From NCBI RefSeq assembly GCF_918797505.1, contig NC_092793.1:78427912-78491911 (forward strand): 64,000 nucleotides of DNA, written 5' to 3'. This DNA comes from Bemisia tabaci (Eukaryota; Arthropoda; Insecta; Hemiptera; Aleyrodidae). A program made the position numbers and the translations under genes. Below, one piece after another: positions 11,663 through 20,768 of this stretch; position 1 is the first letter of the stretch, and each line of letters begins with the position of its first letter. The notes under the pieces are model-generated. The model saw nothing but the letters and a program-made list of their open reading frames with translations, made no database searches and had not been told where the DNA came from.

Positions 11663-13186
11663 AATCCCTCTCAAAATCTACTTTGGTGCGTTACCGAGGA
11701 GGAAGATAATTCAGTGATAAAACTAGACTCATTCTCCACATTATCAAGCAATTAAAGCGATGAAGACAACTTACGTGCCCGGAGCGGGTTCAAAAAACTC
11801 AGACTTACCTGGAAAAAAAAAGAAAAACATGTTTGATTATGATACATTCTCATCGAAAAACATTTTACGATAGAAGTCATTCAAAGAGACTTTGAAGACG
11901 CGTCATACATGTTTGTTGTTAAGAATCAGTTTGTAGAATTCAGCTCTCAGCGCAAAACCGAACACCGAAAGTTCGATCCATTTTTGAAGTTTTTTGACGA
12001 CTGAAAACGTTGGATTTTGCGCGCAATTCCCGGAGCACAACTCGGCAATTTGATGCGTCTGACCTGACAAGTTAAAGTTCAACGCAGTGTAGTTTTTGAC
12101 GGAGCATGGCAGTATTGCACCCAGTCGCAACTTTTACGCGATGCAACTTCGAACATTTATTATAATCAACTTTTGCGCCCGCCTTCTCGTTTGAATCCAA
12201 TGTTGCCACGATATGTTATTAAATGTGGATCTTTTATATGGGTTTAAATGTGGAAAAGTACTGATTTTTCAGCACTGCCTGGCGGCGATGTTCGAAACTA
12301 AGTCTCCCCGGATGCCAAAACGGCTTGAAAAACTCATCATGATTCATTGTTATTTATTCGTATCGGTGGCTCGGTGACTAGATTTTACACAACATCACTT
12401 GACAAAGAGCACTTTTTGTAAAATCTTCGTTACATTGAGCAACTTTCGTTGACAAATGGGTTTGGCTAGCTTTTCAGGTCAAATGCCACGGTCTACAGTG
12501 TGTAGTTTGAAGGGATTCACACTGGACGCAGAAACTTGGCGTTTGGACCAATCTCTGGGTTGCTTCTAATGGTTAGGATTCAAAAATCAGAACAGAATTC
12601 TATGAAGAGGATAACTTTGGTGTTATTATGATTACAAATAGACAATCGATAAATCGGACCCTTCCAATTACTGATTTACTTCGTCCTCCATTAATCAAGC
12701 GCTAAATTGATCAATAGACTCGATTGATCTTAAAATTAATTAAACGTTTGTAGAAAGAAAGAAGGCGAAGAAAAAACAAATCGCACACAAAAAACAACAC
12801 GCGAAACCGACCCATGCCATTTAAAGTAAATTACGCGTATAACGTTGCGAAGGCGCAAAGGTTGGGTGGATGAAACGACTCCTGAAACGAAATGATCATC
12901 TGTGCCGTAGTATCCTTTTTGAAGAGCGAAGTCAAAATAAAAGTAAAATAAAAAAAATGCATACTTCTTCCGCAGATTGAGAAGTTAGGAGTGTATTTCA
13001 AACTTTCCCGATCCGCTCATCGTGATTTTTGCAGCCATTTTCTTTCCCATTTCATGACTCTTCGTTTTGCTCTGGTTGAAGTATACAAGAGGCCCTTTAC
13101 GATAAATCGATTGATTGAATGATTATTAAACATCCTTACTGCACAGGAAAAAATAACTCTGGCCGTGGAAGCCGTACTGGCCTATT
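11663..13186. other. Non-coding stretch, nothing firm
   Basis: No gene recognised. An acceptor-like ACTGATTTTTCAG at about 12267 precedes a 34-codon open segment ending in TGA, but I found no donor or partner exon. Otherwise unique A+T-rich DNA. Confidence 0.4.
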
Positions 13187-13226
13187 TACGGACTATATAG
13201 ACGTACCGTCCGCGTTCTGGGCTCAA
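13187..13226 (-). repeat. Inverted minisatellite unit left of the retrotransposon
   Basis: The reverse complement reads GAGCCCAGAACGCGGACGGT then ACGTCTATATAGTCCGTAA, matching the 27-bp repeat unit at 19004-19233. Left and right units are in opposite orientation with the retrotransposon between them, so it inserted near the centre of an older palindromic repeat locus. Confidence 0.6.
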
Positions 13227-13238
13227 AAGAGGTCAAAC

Positions 13239-13243
13239 ATTCC
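13239..13243. other. Target-site duplication, left copy (ATTCC)
   Basis: ATTCC lies immediately before the 5' LTR (TGTCGCGG) and is repeated exactly after the 3' LTR at 18940-18944. This confirms the ends of the element and a standard 5-bp integration event. Confidence 0.95.
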
Positions 13244-14141
13244 TGTCGCGGCCACCGCCCGCCGCCGCCTCCGCCGGCACCGAGTCTGCCGCGGCACGGG
13301 ACGGTGCTCAGTTCAGAGCGCCACCGCGAGATCGCGCTTCGCGCATCTTCACCGATTGCATCAATTAAATAATTTATTTTAAATTATTTAATTAAGAATC
13401 TTGCGGTTGCATGACTTAAATCGGTAGGTCATCTCAAATGCTAAGTGCAACCCAAAAAACCCATACGCATTACGTGGTTTTTTATATCCTTTTCGTATCT
13501 TCAGTCCCGTTCCCCCGGGGATAGTGCTAAGGTTGCGCGCCCCTGGGCTCGGGTGGTTCCGCTATCATACCAGGACTTATCGCCTCATGCAAAGGACTCA
13601 TCACCTCAAGTCAAGGATTCTCGCATCCAGTCTCACAGCTTGCTTCGGTATTCAACCAAGGATTTTCTCATTCGCAAAAGGTAAATAACAGGAAGTATAG
13701 TGTTTCTTTCTTCGTCCAGCGGATTTCCGTAGGACTTTTACTCTAGGGCGAATTCGCTCAGGAGATCATTAAAGTGAAGTGTTCATTCGTGCTCTCTCTC
13801 TCTCTCTCTTCCTCTCTTTTACCTTCTCTCAGTCTTCTACATTCGCTCAGCATCGTCTCTCTCTTTCACCTCTCTCCTACCTCGTCTCTCCCGCCATCTC
13901 ACTCCTTCTACATTCTCTGGCAACCTATCATTTCCAGTTTCTTCCTATCCTCCGATTTATATGCATTTTCTCTATCGATCTTTCTCTTGCTCCTGCTTGA
14001 CAATTCTTCTAGTGGACTTGTCCCTAGGAATGCCCTATCGGAGACTTCTCTGGGGATGAACCACCTAACAACCAACTAAGGTTGTGTAGTGAAAGAATCG
14101 TCGTCGCGTCGCGCTTATTTTCGGCACCGCCAGCCGAAACA
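13244..14141 (+). repeat. 5' LTR of the BEL/Pao element
   Basis: 898 bp from TGTCGCGGCCACCGCC to CAGCCGAAACA. It contains a CpG-rich start, a short palindrome TTAAATAATTTA around 13360-13395, TTTTTTATATCC near 13481 that could act as a TATA-like element, and a long CT-rich tract from about 13791. Open frames in the CT tract are low-complexity artefacts. It matches the 3' LTR almost base for base. Confidence 0.95.
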
Positions 14142-14244
14142 TTGGTCCTCCGAGCCGGATATAAGTTCCACAATTCTTCACTCGGAGTCCGAAACATTGG
14201 TCCTCCGAGCGTGGATATAAGTTCCACAATTCTGCACTGCGTTT
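14135..14244 (+). repeat. 55-bp tandem duplication carrying the primer-binding site
   Basis: CGAAACATTGGTCCTCCGAGC begins at 14135 and again at 14190. Each copy continues through GGATATAAGTTCCACAATTC. The copies differ slightly (GCCGGATAT against GCGTGGATAT). The first carries the longer match to the tRNA end. Confidence 0.85.
14143..14158 (+). other. Primer-binding site, tRNA-Tyr-like
   Basis: TGGTCCTCCGAGCCGG lies one base after the 5' LTR. From memory, animal tyrosine tRNAs end in CCGGCTCGAAGGACCA, whose complement differs from this site at one position. A tRNA with the matching base could also prime. Confidence 0.75.
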
Positions 14245-14266
14245 CTTAAGTACCTAAGCATTCAAA

Positions 14267-17200
14267 ATGCCAAAGAAAAGGATGCAAAATCAGGCTCAGG
14301 CTAGGGTGCTACGATACTCCACAGCAAAAGTTGAATTTCATTTTTCTGAAATTAACAACATCGCTGAACTGGCCACTAAAATCGAGGAGCAAGAAGCAAA
14401 AAAGACTTTCCTGCTGAAAGTCTGTTCAGTTGAAACGATAAAGCAGGAGTTTCTGACAACCTTTGAAAAGGTACAGGAACTTTCGTTTGAAATCGATGAG
14501 GACTACGAACCAAACTTTGAGCTTCTCCAAGAATTCTACGATAAGGTCAACCTCATATCTAGCGCGCTGGCTAGTCTGAAAGAAAAATCGCCCGCGTCAA
14601 CTGCAAAAAGCGAAAAACAAAATTCATCGGAATCCCGAATCAAACTTAAAAGATTGGAGATTCCAAAATTCGATGGAAAAAGAGAAAATTGGCCTGTGTT
14701 CTATCAATTATTCAATCAATTGGTTCACACGAACGATTCTCTTTCTAAATTGGAAAAAATCAACTATCTAGTCACGCACTTAGAAGGTTCTGCTAAAACC
14801 ATTTGTTCCGGGATTCTGCCCATTGAGGAAAATTACGAGGCGTTGTATGAGGCTCTCGAAACCAAATTCGAGGACAAGAGAGCTCTCGGATCGACTCTCT
14901 TCGAGAAAATCTTGAACTTCAAGACGATTACGCAAGATACCGAAAAGAATTTGTCTCTCTTTTTGGAATCCTTCATAGAAGCGATTAACGCATTGAAACA
15001 AATGAAAATTCCAGATCTAGAAGATTTCTTATTTTTTCATATCGCACTTACGAAGCTTGATTCGAAAACTCGACTGCAATTCGAGGATACAGTGCGAGGT
15101 GAAAGCTTTCCATCTTTTAAAGCTTTAGTCAGCTTTGTCCAAGAACAAGCACGGATTCTTGAAAGGACGCCTCAAGAAAAGTCGACAAATTACAATAATT
15201 CTGGTAATTCTGCCAAAAGGTCTAATTACTACGGTAACCAGTCTAAAAACATGCTCGCAGCGCAACATCAAAGTAGAGACAATACTTCATCTCAATCAAA
15301 TTCTAAATGTGTCATATGTGACCAGGAACCACATAATCCTTTGTACAGATGCCCTGAGTTTAGGGACATGCCAGTTTGCGAACGCTGGAAGTACATCCGA
15401 CCAAATAAAGTTTGTTCAAATTGTTTGACGGTAAATCATCACTCGCACCAAGATTGTGGCTCAGAAAACAGATGCCGCGAGAACAATTGTGGCCAAAAGC
15501 ATCACACATTACTGCATCAAGATCAAAATTCAAAAACGGAGTCAAATCCTAACCAACAGAACGAGAATACAGTTGAAACTGTAATATGTTCCTCCGCCCT
15601 GACAACCAGTGCGCCGCAAACTGTCTTACTCGCCACGGCGCTAGTTAAAGTCAAGGACAAATATGGTAAAGTCCACACTTTAAGAGCACTTTTGGACAAT
15701 GGAAGTATGACCAATATGGTGACACCAAACTGCGCCCAAAAATTAAACCTTCCTCAGGAACACAGTACTCAGACTCTACAAGGGATAGGGCCCGGAGCTG
15801 TCCGCCCAAAATTTCAGACAGAGTTATGTTTTTTCTCCGCGCTGAATCCAGCAAAGCGGTATGCCATCAAAGCGCTTGTTACCAACATATTATCCTCAAA
15901 TCTTCCGTGTACGGAAATTTCTCGCACGCCGCGCATGGAAAAACTAATGCAATTACAGCTGGCTGATCCTACTTTCCATAAGCCTGGAAAGGTAGACTTA
16001 CTCCTCGGTGCTTCGGTTTGGACGCATCTTTTCGAAGACTCTCACACCATTCGCTACCAAAATTTGCCGCCAGCCATCAAATCCACGTTGGGATACATCA
16101 TCATGGGAAGCGTGCCCACAGAAATCGAACAACCACCCGTGGTAACCAGCTGTCTTACCATCTTAGAGCCGATGGAGCAAATAATGCAGAAATGGCTCAA
16201 CGTTGAAGACGTACCTAAGCCTACATTTCTTAGCGCCACGAATAAATACTGTGAAGAACATTTTCTCAAACCGCACTACCTAGAAAACGGACAATTTTCA
16301 GTTGCACTTCCGTTTCAAAGTCAAATTCAACACGTCAGCTCCTCTAGAGCAACCGCTGCTTCAAGTTTCATCTCTCTAAAAACAGAGTTACTCAAAAACT
16401 CAGAATTACATCTTGCATCTGTTGTTCCTGACTTTCGCGCAACGTTCTCAAGTCCCATCATGCATGACAAGCCTGCTTTCCAGGTGACCCCAAGGGCTGC
16501 CGATGTTTATGGCACGGAACCGGAAATAGCGGAAGTCAAAGTTCAAAACTTTTGGAACAAAAATCAAGCAACCTCACAGCCAACAAATTTACTAACTAGC
16601 CATGAAAACAATGGATCCACCATAGTTTCTACATCTAACAGTTTTGATCTATCACAAGAAAACTCAAATCTTTCAAAAATACTGTTGAACACGGAAACCA
16701 CACAAAGACCGGAAATGCTCTCAAACCCGGAAACCTGTGGAGCCTCGGAATTGCTACCTAATGCGGAAACCAGAGTACCTTCGCTGTTACAAACTACGGA
16801 GACCAGCGTAAGATCGGAAGTACTAACAACTGCTGAACTTAGTGCGAACATGATCTTACCTAATAATGGTTCCTTCAAAGTTTTTGGTACCTGCCGGACC
16901 ACCGCCACGGATGTGATGTCCTCACATCAAAGTAATTTCGAGTTTAAAGTCATCAAAGGCTACATCCGTTCAACTCTTGTTCAACTCTGTATTCTAGTTG
17001 TTCTCTTATCATTAATTCTGTCTACCGTAAACCTACTCCAAAAAACGCCTCGATACTCAGAGGTTGCAACCTCATGTCCTAGTCATGACTGGACAATGAA
17101 TGCACCACAATGCACTTCTCCACAAAGGAGACAATTTCAAGACAAACTATCGCAAGTCTCAAACTGCTCAGTTTGTCGCCTCTTACACATCACTTCTACA

Positions 17201-17860
17201 AGTGAAGCGATGCTCGCGCACGCCAGTGGCAAAGCGCATATTTACTCCGCCTACACTTTCGCACAAAACCCAACTAAGTCGCCTCAGAAAGCTCTACTCA
17301 GCACACAATCACGCATACCTCTGACTAATTCTCTTCCTCAGTTAGAATTTCATGCAGCACCTTTGCTGTGCCTATTCAGATTACGTGTTTCGCACATCTT
17401 CAACGACTGCCATACATTGAAAAGGGCAATTTCTCTTAATAATTCAGATTCTTACTTACATTGTATAAAATTCAATTCAAAACAGTGGATTCTTTTCATC
17501 ACCATCTGCAAAGCTCCCATTTGGAAAAATGCCTTACCGCATCTTGGACAACACACAGCAGGAATTTACAACTCCAGTTATGCGGTGTCCTACTGTCTAC
17601 CAACGTCAAATTGCATAACCTACCTAAATAGGTATAAGGATCCTCTATGGTCTTCGCAAACTTACGCCGTAACGAACATCATAAGTGACCTCATGTACTC
17701 AAAGCCACTTAATGAGACACTCCGACAAAAATCGCAGCCGTCGTCTTTGTCACCAGTCTGCACTCAATGGCACATCAGACTCGCAGTCCTGCTGCCGCAC
17801 TCAAAATCTCATCTACTAGTGCTCTGCAGTGTTGCATGTGTGTTCAGGCGTCAGTTCTAG
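14267..17860 (+). CDS. Gag-protease polyprotein of a BEL/Pao element, pol core missing
   Basis: 1197 codons, uninterrupted, starting at ATG 126 bp after the 5' LTR. Residues about 128-240 are Gag-like (DUF1759 type) with IPKFDGKRENWPVF. Residues 347-412 hold Cys/His knuckles (CVICDQEPHNPLYRC, then CSNCLTVNHHSHQDC). Around residue 475 LLDNGS fits the catalytic aspartate of a retropepsin (usual BEL form LDSGS), and 576-584 reads VDLLLGASV, the expected continuation. Residues about 640-670 (CEEHF) correspond to the linker before reverse transcriptase. No YVDD-type RT motif, no full RNase H and no integrase HHCC/DDE motifs follow. Instead come a Thr/Glu/Ser-rich imperfect repeat (about 805-865), one hydrophobic helix (about 905-922) and a Cys-containing tail. 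Near residue 1025 PQLEFHAAPLL resembles the PRLELCAALL segment of BEL/Pao pol, suggesting a relic of internally deleted pol. Intactness and LTR identity imply recent mobility in trans. Confidence 0.9.
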   Translation: MPKKRMQNQAQARVLRYSTAKVEFHFSEINNIAELATKIEEQEAKKTFLLKVCSVETIKQEFLTTFEKVQELSFEIDEDYEPNFELLQEFYDKVNLISSALASLKEKSPASTAKSEKQNSSESRIKLKRLEIPKFDGKRENWPVFYQLFNQLVHTNDSLSKLEKINYLVTHLEGSAKTICSGILPIEENYEALYEALETKFEDKRALGSTLFEKILNFKTITQDTEKNLSLFLESFIEAINALKQMKIPDLEDFLFFHIALTKLDSKTRLQFEDTVRGESFPSFKALVSFVQEQARILERTPQEKSTNYNNSGNSAKRSNYYGNQSKNMLAAQHQSRDNTSSQSNSKCVICDQEPHNPLYRCPEFRDMPVCERWKYIRPNKVCSNCLTVNHHSHQDCGSENRCRENNCGQKHHTLLHQDQNSKTESNPNQQNENTVETVICSSALTTSAPQTVLLATALVKVKDKYGKVHTLRALLDNGSMTNMVTPNCAQKLNLPQEHSTQTLQGIGPGAVRPKFQTELCFFSALNPAKRYAIKALVTNILSSNLPCTEISRTPRMEKLMQLQLADPTFHKPGKVDLLLGASVWTHLFEDSHTIRYQNLPPAIKSTLGYIIMGSVPTEIEQPPVVTSCLTILEPMEQIMQKWLNVEDVPKPTFLSATNKYCEEHFLKPHYLENGQFSVALPFQSQIQHVSSSRATAASSFISLKTELLKNSELHLASVVPDFRATFSSPIMHDKPAFQVTPRAADVYGTEPEIAEVKVQNFWNKNQATSQPTNLLTSHENNGSTIVSTSNSFDLSQENSNLSKILLNTETTQRPEMLSNPETCGASELLPNAETRVPSLLQTTETSVRSEVLTTAELSANMILPNNGSFKVFGTCRTTATDVMSSHQSNFEFKVIKGYIRSTLVQLCILVVLLSLILSTVNLLQKTPRYSEVATSCPSHDWTMNAPQCTSPQRRQFQDKLSQVSNCSVCRLLHITSTSEAMLAHASGKAHIYSAYTFAQNPTKSPQKALLSTQSRIPLTNSLPQLEFHAAPLLCLFRLRVSHIFNDCHTLKRAISLNNSDSYLHCIKFNSKQWILFITICKAPIWKNALPHLGQHTAGIYNSSYAVSYCLPTSNCITYLNRYKDPLWSSQTYAVTNIISDLMYSKPLNETLRQKSQPSSLSPVCTQWHIRLAVLLPHSKSHLLVLCSVACVFRRQF

Positions 17861-18024
17861 AACAACCCTCTCGCTCGAACAAAATTTTATACTTTCTCTC
17901 TCTCTCTTTACTCTTACTTCTAAACATCGTTTCTTTCCCTCTCTGTTCTTAAAAAAAAAAAAAAAATACGTACATCTTGCATACCTGTTTCAGTGTTTCA
18001 TCCTTTGAACCCCAAAGCTTCAAC
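17861..18024 (+). other. Pyrimidine and poly-A tract before the polypurine tract
   Basis: CT-rich sequence (about 17896-17945), an A run of about 14-15 bases near 17951-17965, then unique sequence up to the polypurine tract. No open frame of note. Confidence 0.7.
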
Positions 18025-18035
18025 GTGGGGGGGGA
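18025..18035 (+). other. Polypurine tract
   Basis: GTGGGGGGGGA lies directly before the TG of the 3' LTR, the position expected for the plus-strand primer of an LTR retrotransposon. Confidence 0.85.
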
Positions 18036-18939
18036 TGTCGCGGCCACCGCCCGCCGCCGCCTCCGCCGGCACCGAGTCTGCCGCGGCACGGGACGGTGCT
18101 CAGTTCAGAGCGCCACCGCGAGATCGCGCTTCGCGCATCTTCACCGATTGCATCAATTAAATAATTTATTTTAAATTATTTAATTAAGAATCTTGCGGTT
18201 GCATGACTTAAATCGGTAGGTCATCTCAAATGCTAAGTGCAACCCAAAAAACCCATACGCATTACGTGGTTTTTTATATCCTTTTCGTATCTTCAGTCCC
18301 GTTCCCCCGGGGATAGTGCTAAGGTTGCGCGCCCCTGGGCTCGGGTGGTTCCGCTATCATACCAGGACTTATCGCCTCATGCAAAGGACTCATCACCTCA
18401 AGTCAAGGATTCTCGCATCCAGTCTCACAGCTTGCTACGGTATTCAACCAAGGATTTTCTCATTCGCAAAAGGTAAATAACAGGAAGTATAGTGTTTCTT
18501 TCTTCGTCCAGCGGATTTCCGTAGGACTTTTACTCTAGGGCGAATTCGCTCAGGAGATCATTAAAGTGAAGTGTTCATTCGTGCTCTCTCTCTCTCTCTC
18601 TCTCCCTCTCTTTTACCTTCTCTCAGTCTTCTACATTCGCTCAGCATCGTCTCTCTCTTTCACCTCTCTCCTACCTCGTCTCTCCCGCCATCTCACTCCT
18701 TCTACATTCTCTGGCAACCTATCTTTTCCAGTTTCTTCCTACCTATCCTCCGATTTATATGCATTTTCTCTATCGATCTTTCTCTTGCTCCTGCTTGACA
18801 ATTCTTCTAGTGGACTTGTCCCTAGGAATGCCCTATCGGAGACTTCTCTGGGGATGAACCACCTAACAACCAACTAAGGTTGTGTAGTGAAAGAATCGTC
18901 GTCGCGTCGCGCTTATTTTCGGCACCGCCAGCCGAAACA
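18036..18939 (+). repeat. 3' LTR of the BEL/Pao element
   Basis: 904 bp, TGTCGCGG to CCGAAACA. Relative to the 5' LTR I count about two substitutions (GCTTCGG against GCTACGG; CTATCATTT against CTATCTTTT) plus length changes in the CT repeat and a 4-base difference near TTCCTACCTATCC. This supports very recent insertion. Confidence 0.95.
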
Positions 18940-18944
18940 ATTCC
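18940..18944. other. Target-site duplication, right copy (ATTCC)
   Basis: Exact repeat of 13239-13243, immediately after the terminal CA of the 3' LTR. Confidence 0.95.
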
Positions 18945-19003
18945 AGGCGTTGTACCCGGTGCAATCAAAGCTACGGCTCCAGCATCTGGAACTTCCGGCC
19001 TAG

Positions 19004-19233
19004 GAGCCCGGAACGGACGGTTTGTCTGTATAGCCCGTAACGGACGGTATGTCTATAGCGCATGTAATGGACGGTATATCTATATCACCCGTAACAGACG
19101 CAATGTCTATATCGCCCGTAACGGACGGTATATGTCTATATAGCCCGTAACGGACGATATGTCTATATAGCCCGTAACGGACGATATGCCTATATCGCCC
19201 TTAACGGGACGGTATATGTCTATTGTCTATATA
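19004..19233 (+). repeat. 27-bp minisatellite, about eight units
   Basis: Unit CCCGTAACGGACGGTATGTC then TATATAG. CCCGTAA-like unit starts fall at 19034, 19061, 19088, 19115, 19144, 19171 and 19198: period 27 with one 29-bp unit. Units diverge by point changes. An inverted unit lies at 13187-13226 on the other side of the retrotransposon. A minor open frame across the array is incidental. Confidence 0.9.
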
Positions 19234-19325
19234 CCTAGTCCGTAACTGTCATTTCAGTGTAAGGGGAGCGATTGGGGATGCGAACTCGAGGCAGAAACGT
19301 CGCTTGCATGACTACGGGATCTCAC

Positions 19326-19598
19326 CCCTATACTGCCGTGCCGAGGAAGAACGCCGTATGAACTTTCGAGAGTTGCCAAATTTCCTTCGATAAAGTGTTC
19401 ATTTTTTAGGAAAGATAGGAATATTTCTCCTTTAAATTTTCAGAACCTTTGGGTAAAATTGGGAACTAAATTACATGTATCTGAAAAATTGGGAGGGAAA
19501 TATTCATAAATTTACCAGGAAATTCGTGTTTTATGAAAGGAAATTTGGCAACGCCTGGGGGTTCATACAGCGTTTTTCCTTAGCACGGCAGCATAGGG
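19326..19598. mobile_element. Foldback MITE, family A, copy 3
   Basis: CCCTATACTGCCGTGCCGAG then GAAGAACGCCGTATGAAC at the left; GTTCATACAGCG, TTTTTCCTTAGCACGGCAGC and ATAGGG at the right. The arms, including AGTTGCCAAATTTCCTTCG and GAAAGGAAATTTGGCAACG, pair across almost the whole element. Confidence 0.88.
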
Positions 19599-20003
19599 AC
19601 GAACTTTTCCGCCGCTTCCGCTGCTGCATTTAAACAGGGATGACAAATTCCTCGACTAGGTTCGACACGGAGCACCGCGATGGGATTGCACCGACGCGAC
19701 GGGGGCGGGGCTTGCGAGGCTTTCAACTTTTGACGCGCCGCGCAACCAACAAAAGACATTCTTGTTGGTGCGTCATGCGTTCTCCGGCTCGTGCTCCAGC
19801 AGTTTTGCTCACGGAATCCGCCACCCCCTTCCTCCCTCCCCTTCCAACCCCCCGCAGTTATACCGCCGACGATCAATGCTCCATCGTCCATTCAAAAATG
19901 AAATAATTGATACCGCTTTTTAGAGGGGTGGTCGGCGATTTCGTTACAATAAACGCCCAAAAATATCAAACCTGGAGCGCCTATATCAGAGTGAATACCG
20001 GTT
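19599..20003. other. Non-coding stretch, GC-rich in part
   Basis: No gene recognised. About 19600-19860 is richer in GC and CpG than its surroundings. Frames of 88-103 codons overlap here on both strands with no motif. Confidence 0.4.
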
Positions 20004-20352
20004 ATGGAAAACGAAACTTGGGGACTTTCGGGGACTTTTTTACCCGAAACAGTAAGAGAAAAGGAGCAACTTAGAGTGTTAAAAGCCGTATTTTATACGA
20101 CTAATTTTACAAGTCATGTTGAACCGATGAAAACAGACGAAAAACCAAGCGACACTTCAGTTTTTTATTCCTGGTTATACCACGCCGCCGCGGCTGGCGG
20201 GAATACTTGAGAATGCCGGTGTTTAGGACGATTTTTGTCATTTTTTGGGGACCTGAACAAGAAAATCGGAGACTTTCGGGGATATCGGGGACAACCGTCG
20301 AAATCGGGGATAATCGGGGACATTGGGAACTTTTAGGGGCCGGCAGACACCC
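20004..20352. repeat. G-rich repeat-like sequence (family I)
   Basis: Repeated GGGGACTTTCGGGGA and ATCGGGGAxAA words occur near 20020-20040 and 20255-20335, with unrelated sequence between. This looks like a simple-motif element related in style to the GGGAAAT-rich family H that follows. Ends are uncertain. Confidence 0.4.
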
Positions 20353-20423
20353 TGCATATGGAGAGAGTACGGTCATGTCAGTAATTTTGATTGTAGGCAC
20401 GGAAGGAATGGTATGTACGTAAT

Positions 20424-20716
20424 CAGGATTGCCACAGAATTTAGAAAAAGGAATCCCCTGACACATCTCTGAATTCCCTGACACATTCTGGTGAATTTCC
20501 CTGACAATTGAGGATATGCTGGCAGGCGTGAAAATACATGATCTGAAATAGTTTTCGAGCAAAATTTGTTGTTCGAAACGTCAAACTTATTCGCGAGAGG
20601 AAGTATAGGTGACTTGACAATATTTCTCTGACATTTTCGTCATTTTCCCTGACTTTTTAAAATTCCCGACACTTCCCGGTTTCCTCTGTATTCTCTGACT
20701 GTAGGAACCCTGGTTG
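20424..20716. mobile_element. Dispersed repeat, family H, copy 1
   Basis: Starts CAGGATTGCCACAGAATTTAG and ends GACTGTAGGAACCCTGG. It is full of TTCCCTGACA words and matches the reverse complement of 31589-31880 over its length, including TTTCCCTGACAATTGA and CTTTTTAAAATTCCC. The ends resemble imperfect inverted repeats. Confidence 0.7.
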
Positions 20717-20768
20717 GTTCTAAACTGAGCCAGAAATTTTAGTTCCGAAGTGAAAAAAGTAGTCCTAG
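20713..20768. repeat. Family C fragment
   Basis: TAAACTGAGCCAGAAATTTTAG then TTCCGAAGTG resembles one arm of the family C elements (TAAACTGAGCCAGAAATTGT at 4.9 kb). Only half an element is present. Confidence 0.5.

Larger units (their letters stand above)
13244..18939 (+). mobile_element. Complete BEL/Pao-type LTR retrotransposon, non-autonomous
   Basis: A 5.7-kb element bounded by TG...CA LTRs and an ATTCC duplication. Order: 5' LTR, primer-binding site, one long ORF, pyrimidine and A-rich tract, polypurine tract, 3' LTR. Family assignment rests on the Gag region with PKFDGKRENWPVF, the Cys/His knuckles, the aspartic protease with LLDNGS, and the LLLGASVW region that follows the protease in BEL/Pao polyproteins. 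The reverse transcriptase core (no YVDD-type motif), most of RNase H and the integrase are absent, so mobility would need enzymes from another element. LTRs differ by only a few changes, so insertion is recent. Confidence 0.93.

Noticed and set aside
13774..14079. Ser/Leu-rich frames in the CT tract of the LTRs
   Set aside because: Simple-repeat translation inside an LTR; the same frames recur in the 3' LTR.
18880..19143. 87-codon frame with repeats of NGRYVYIARNGR type
   Set aside because: Translation of the 27-bp minisatellite; starts inside the 3' LTR and the array contains a 29-bp unit that breaks the phase.
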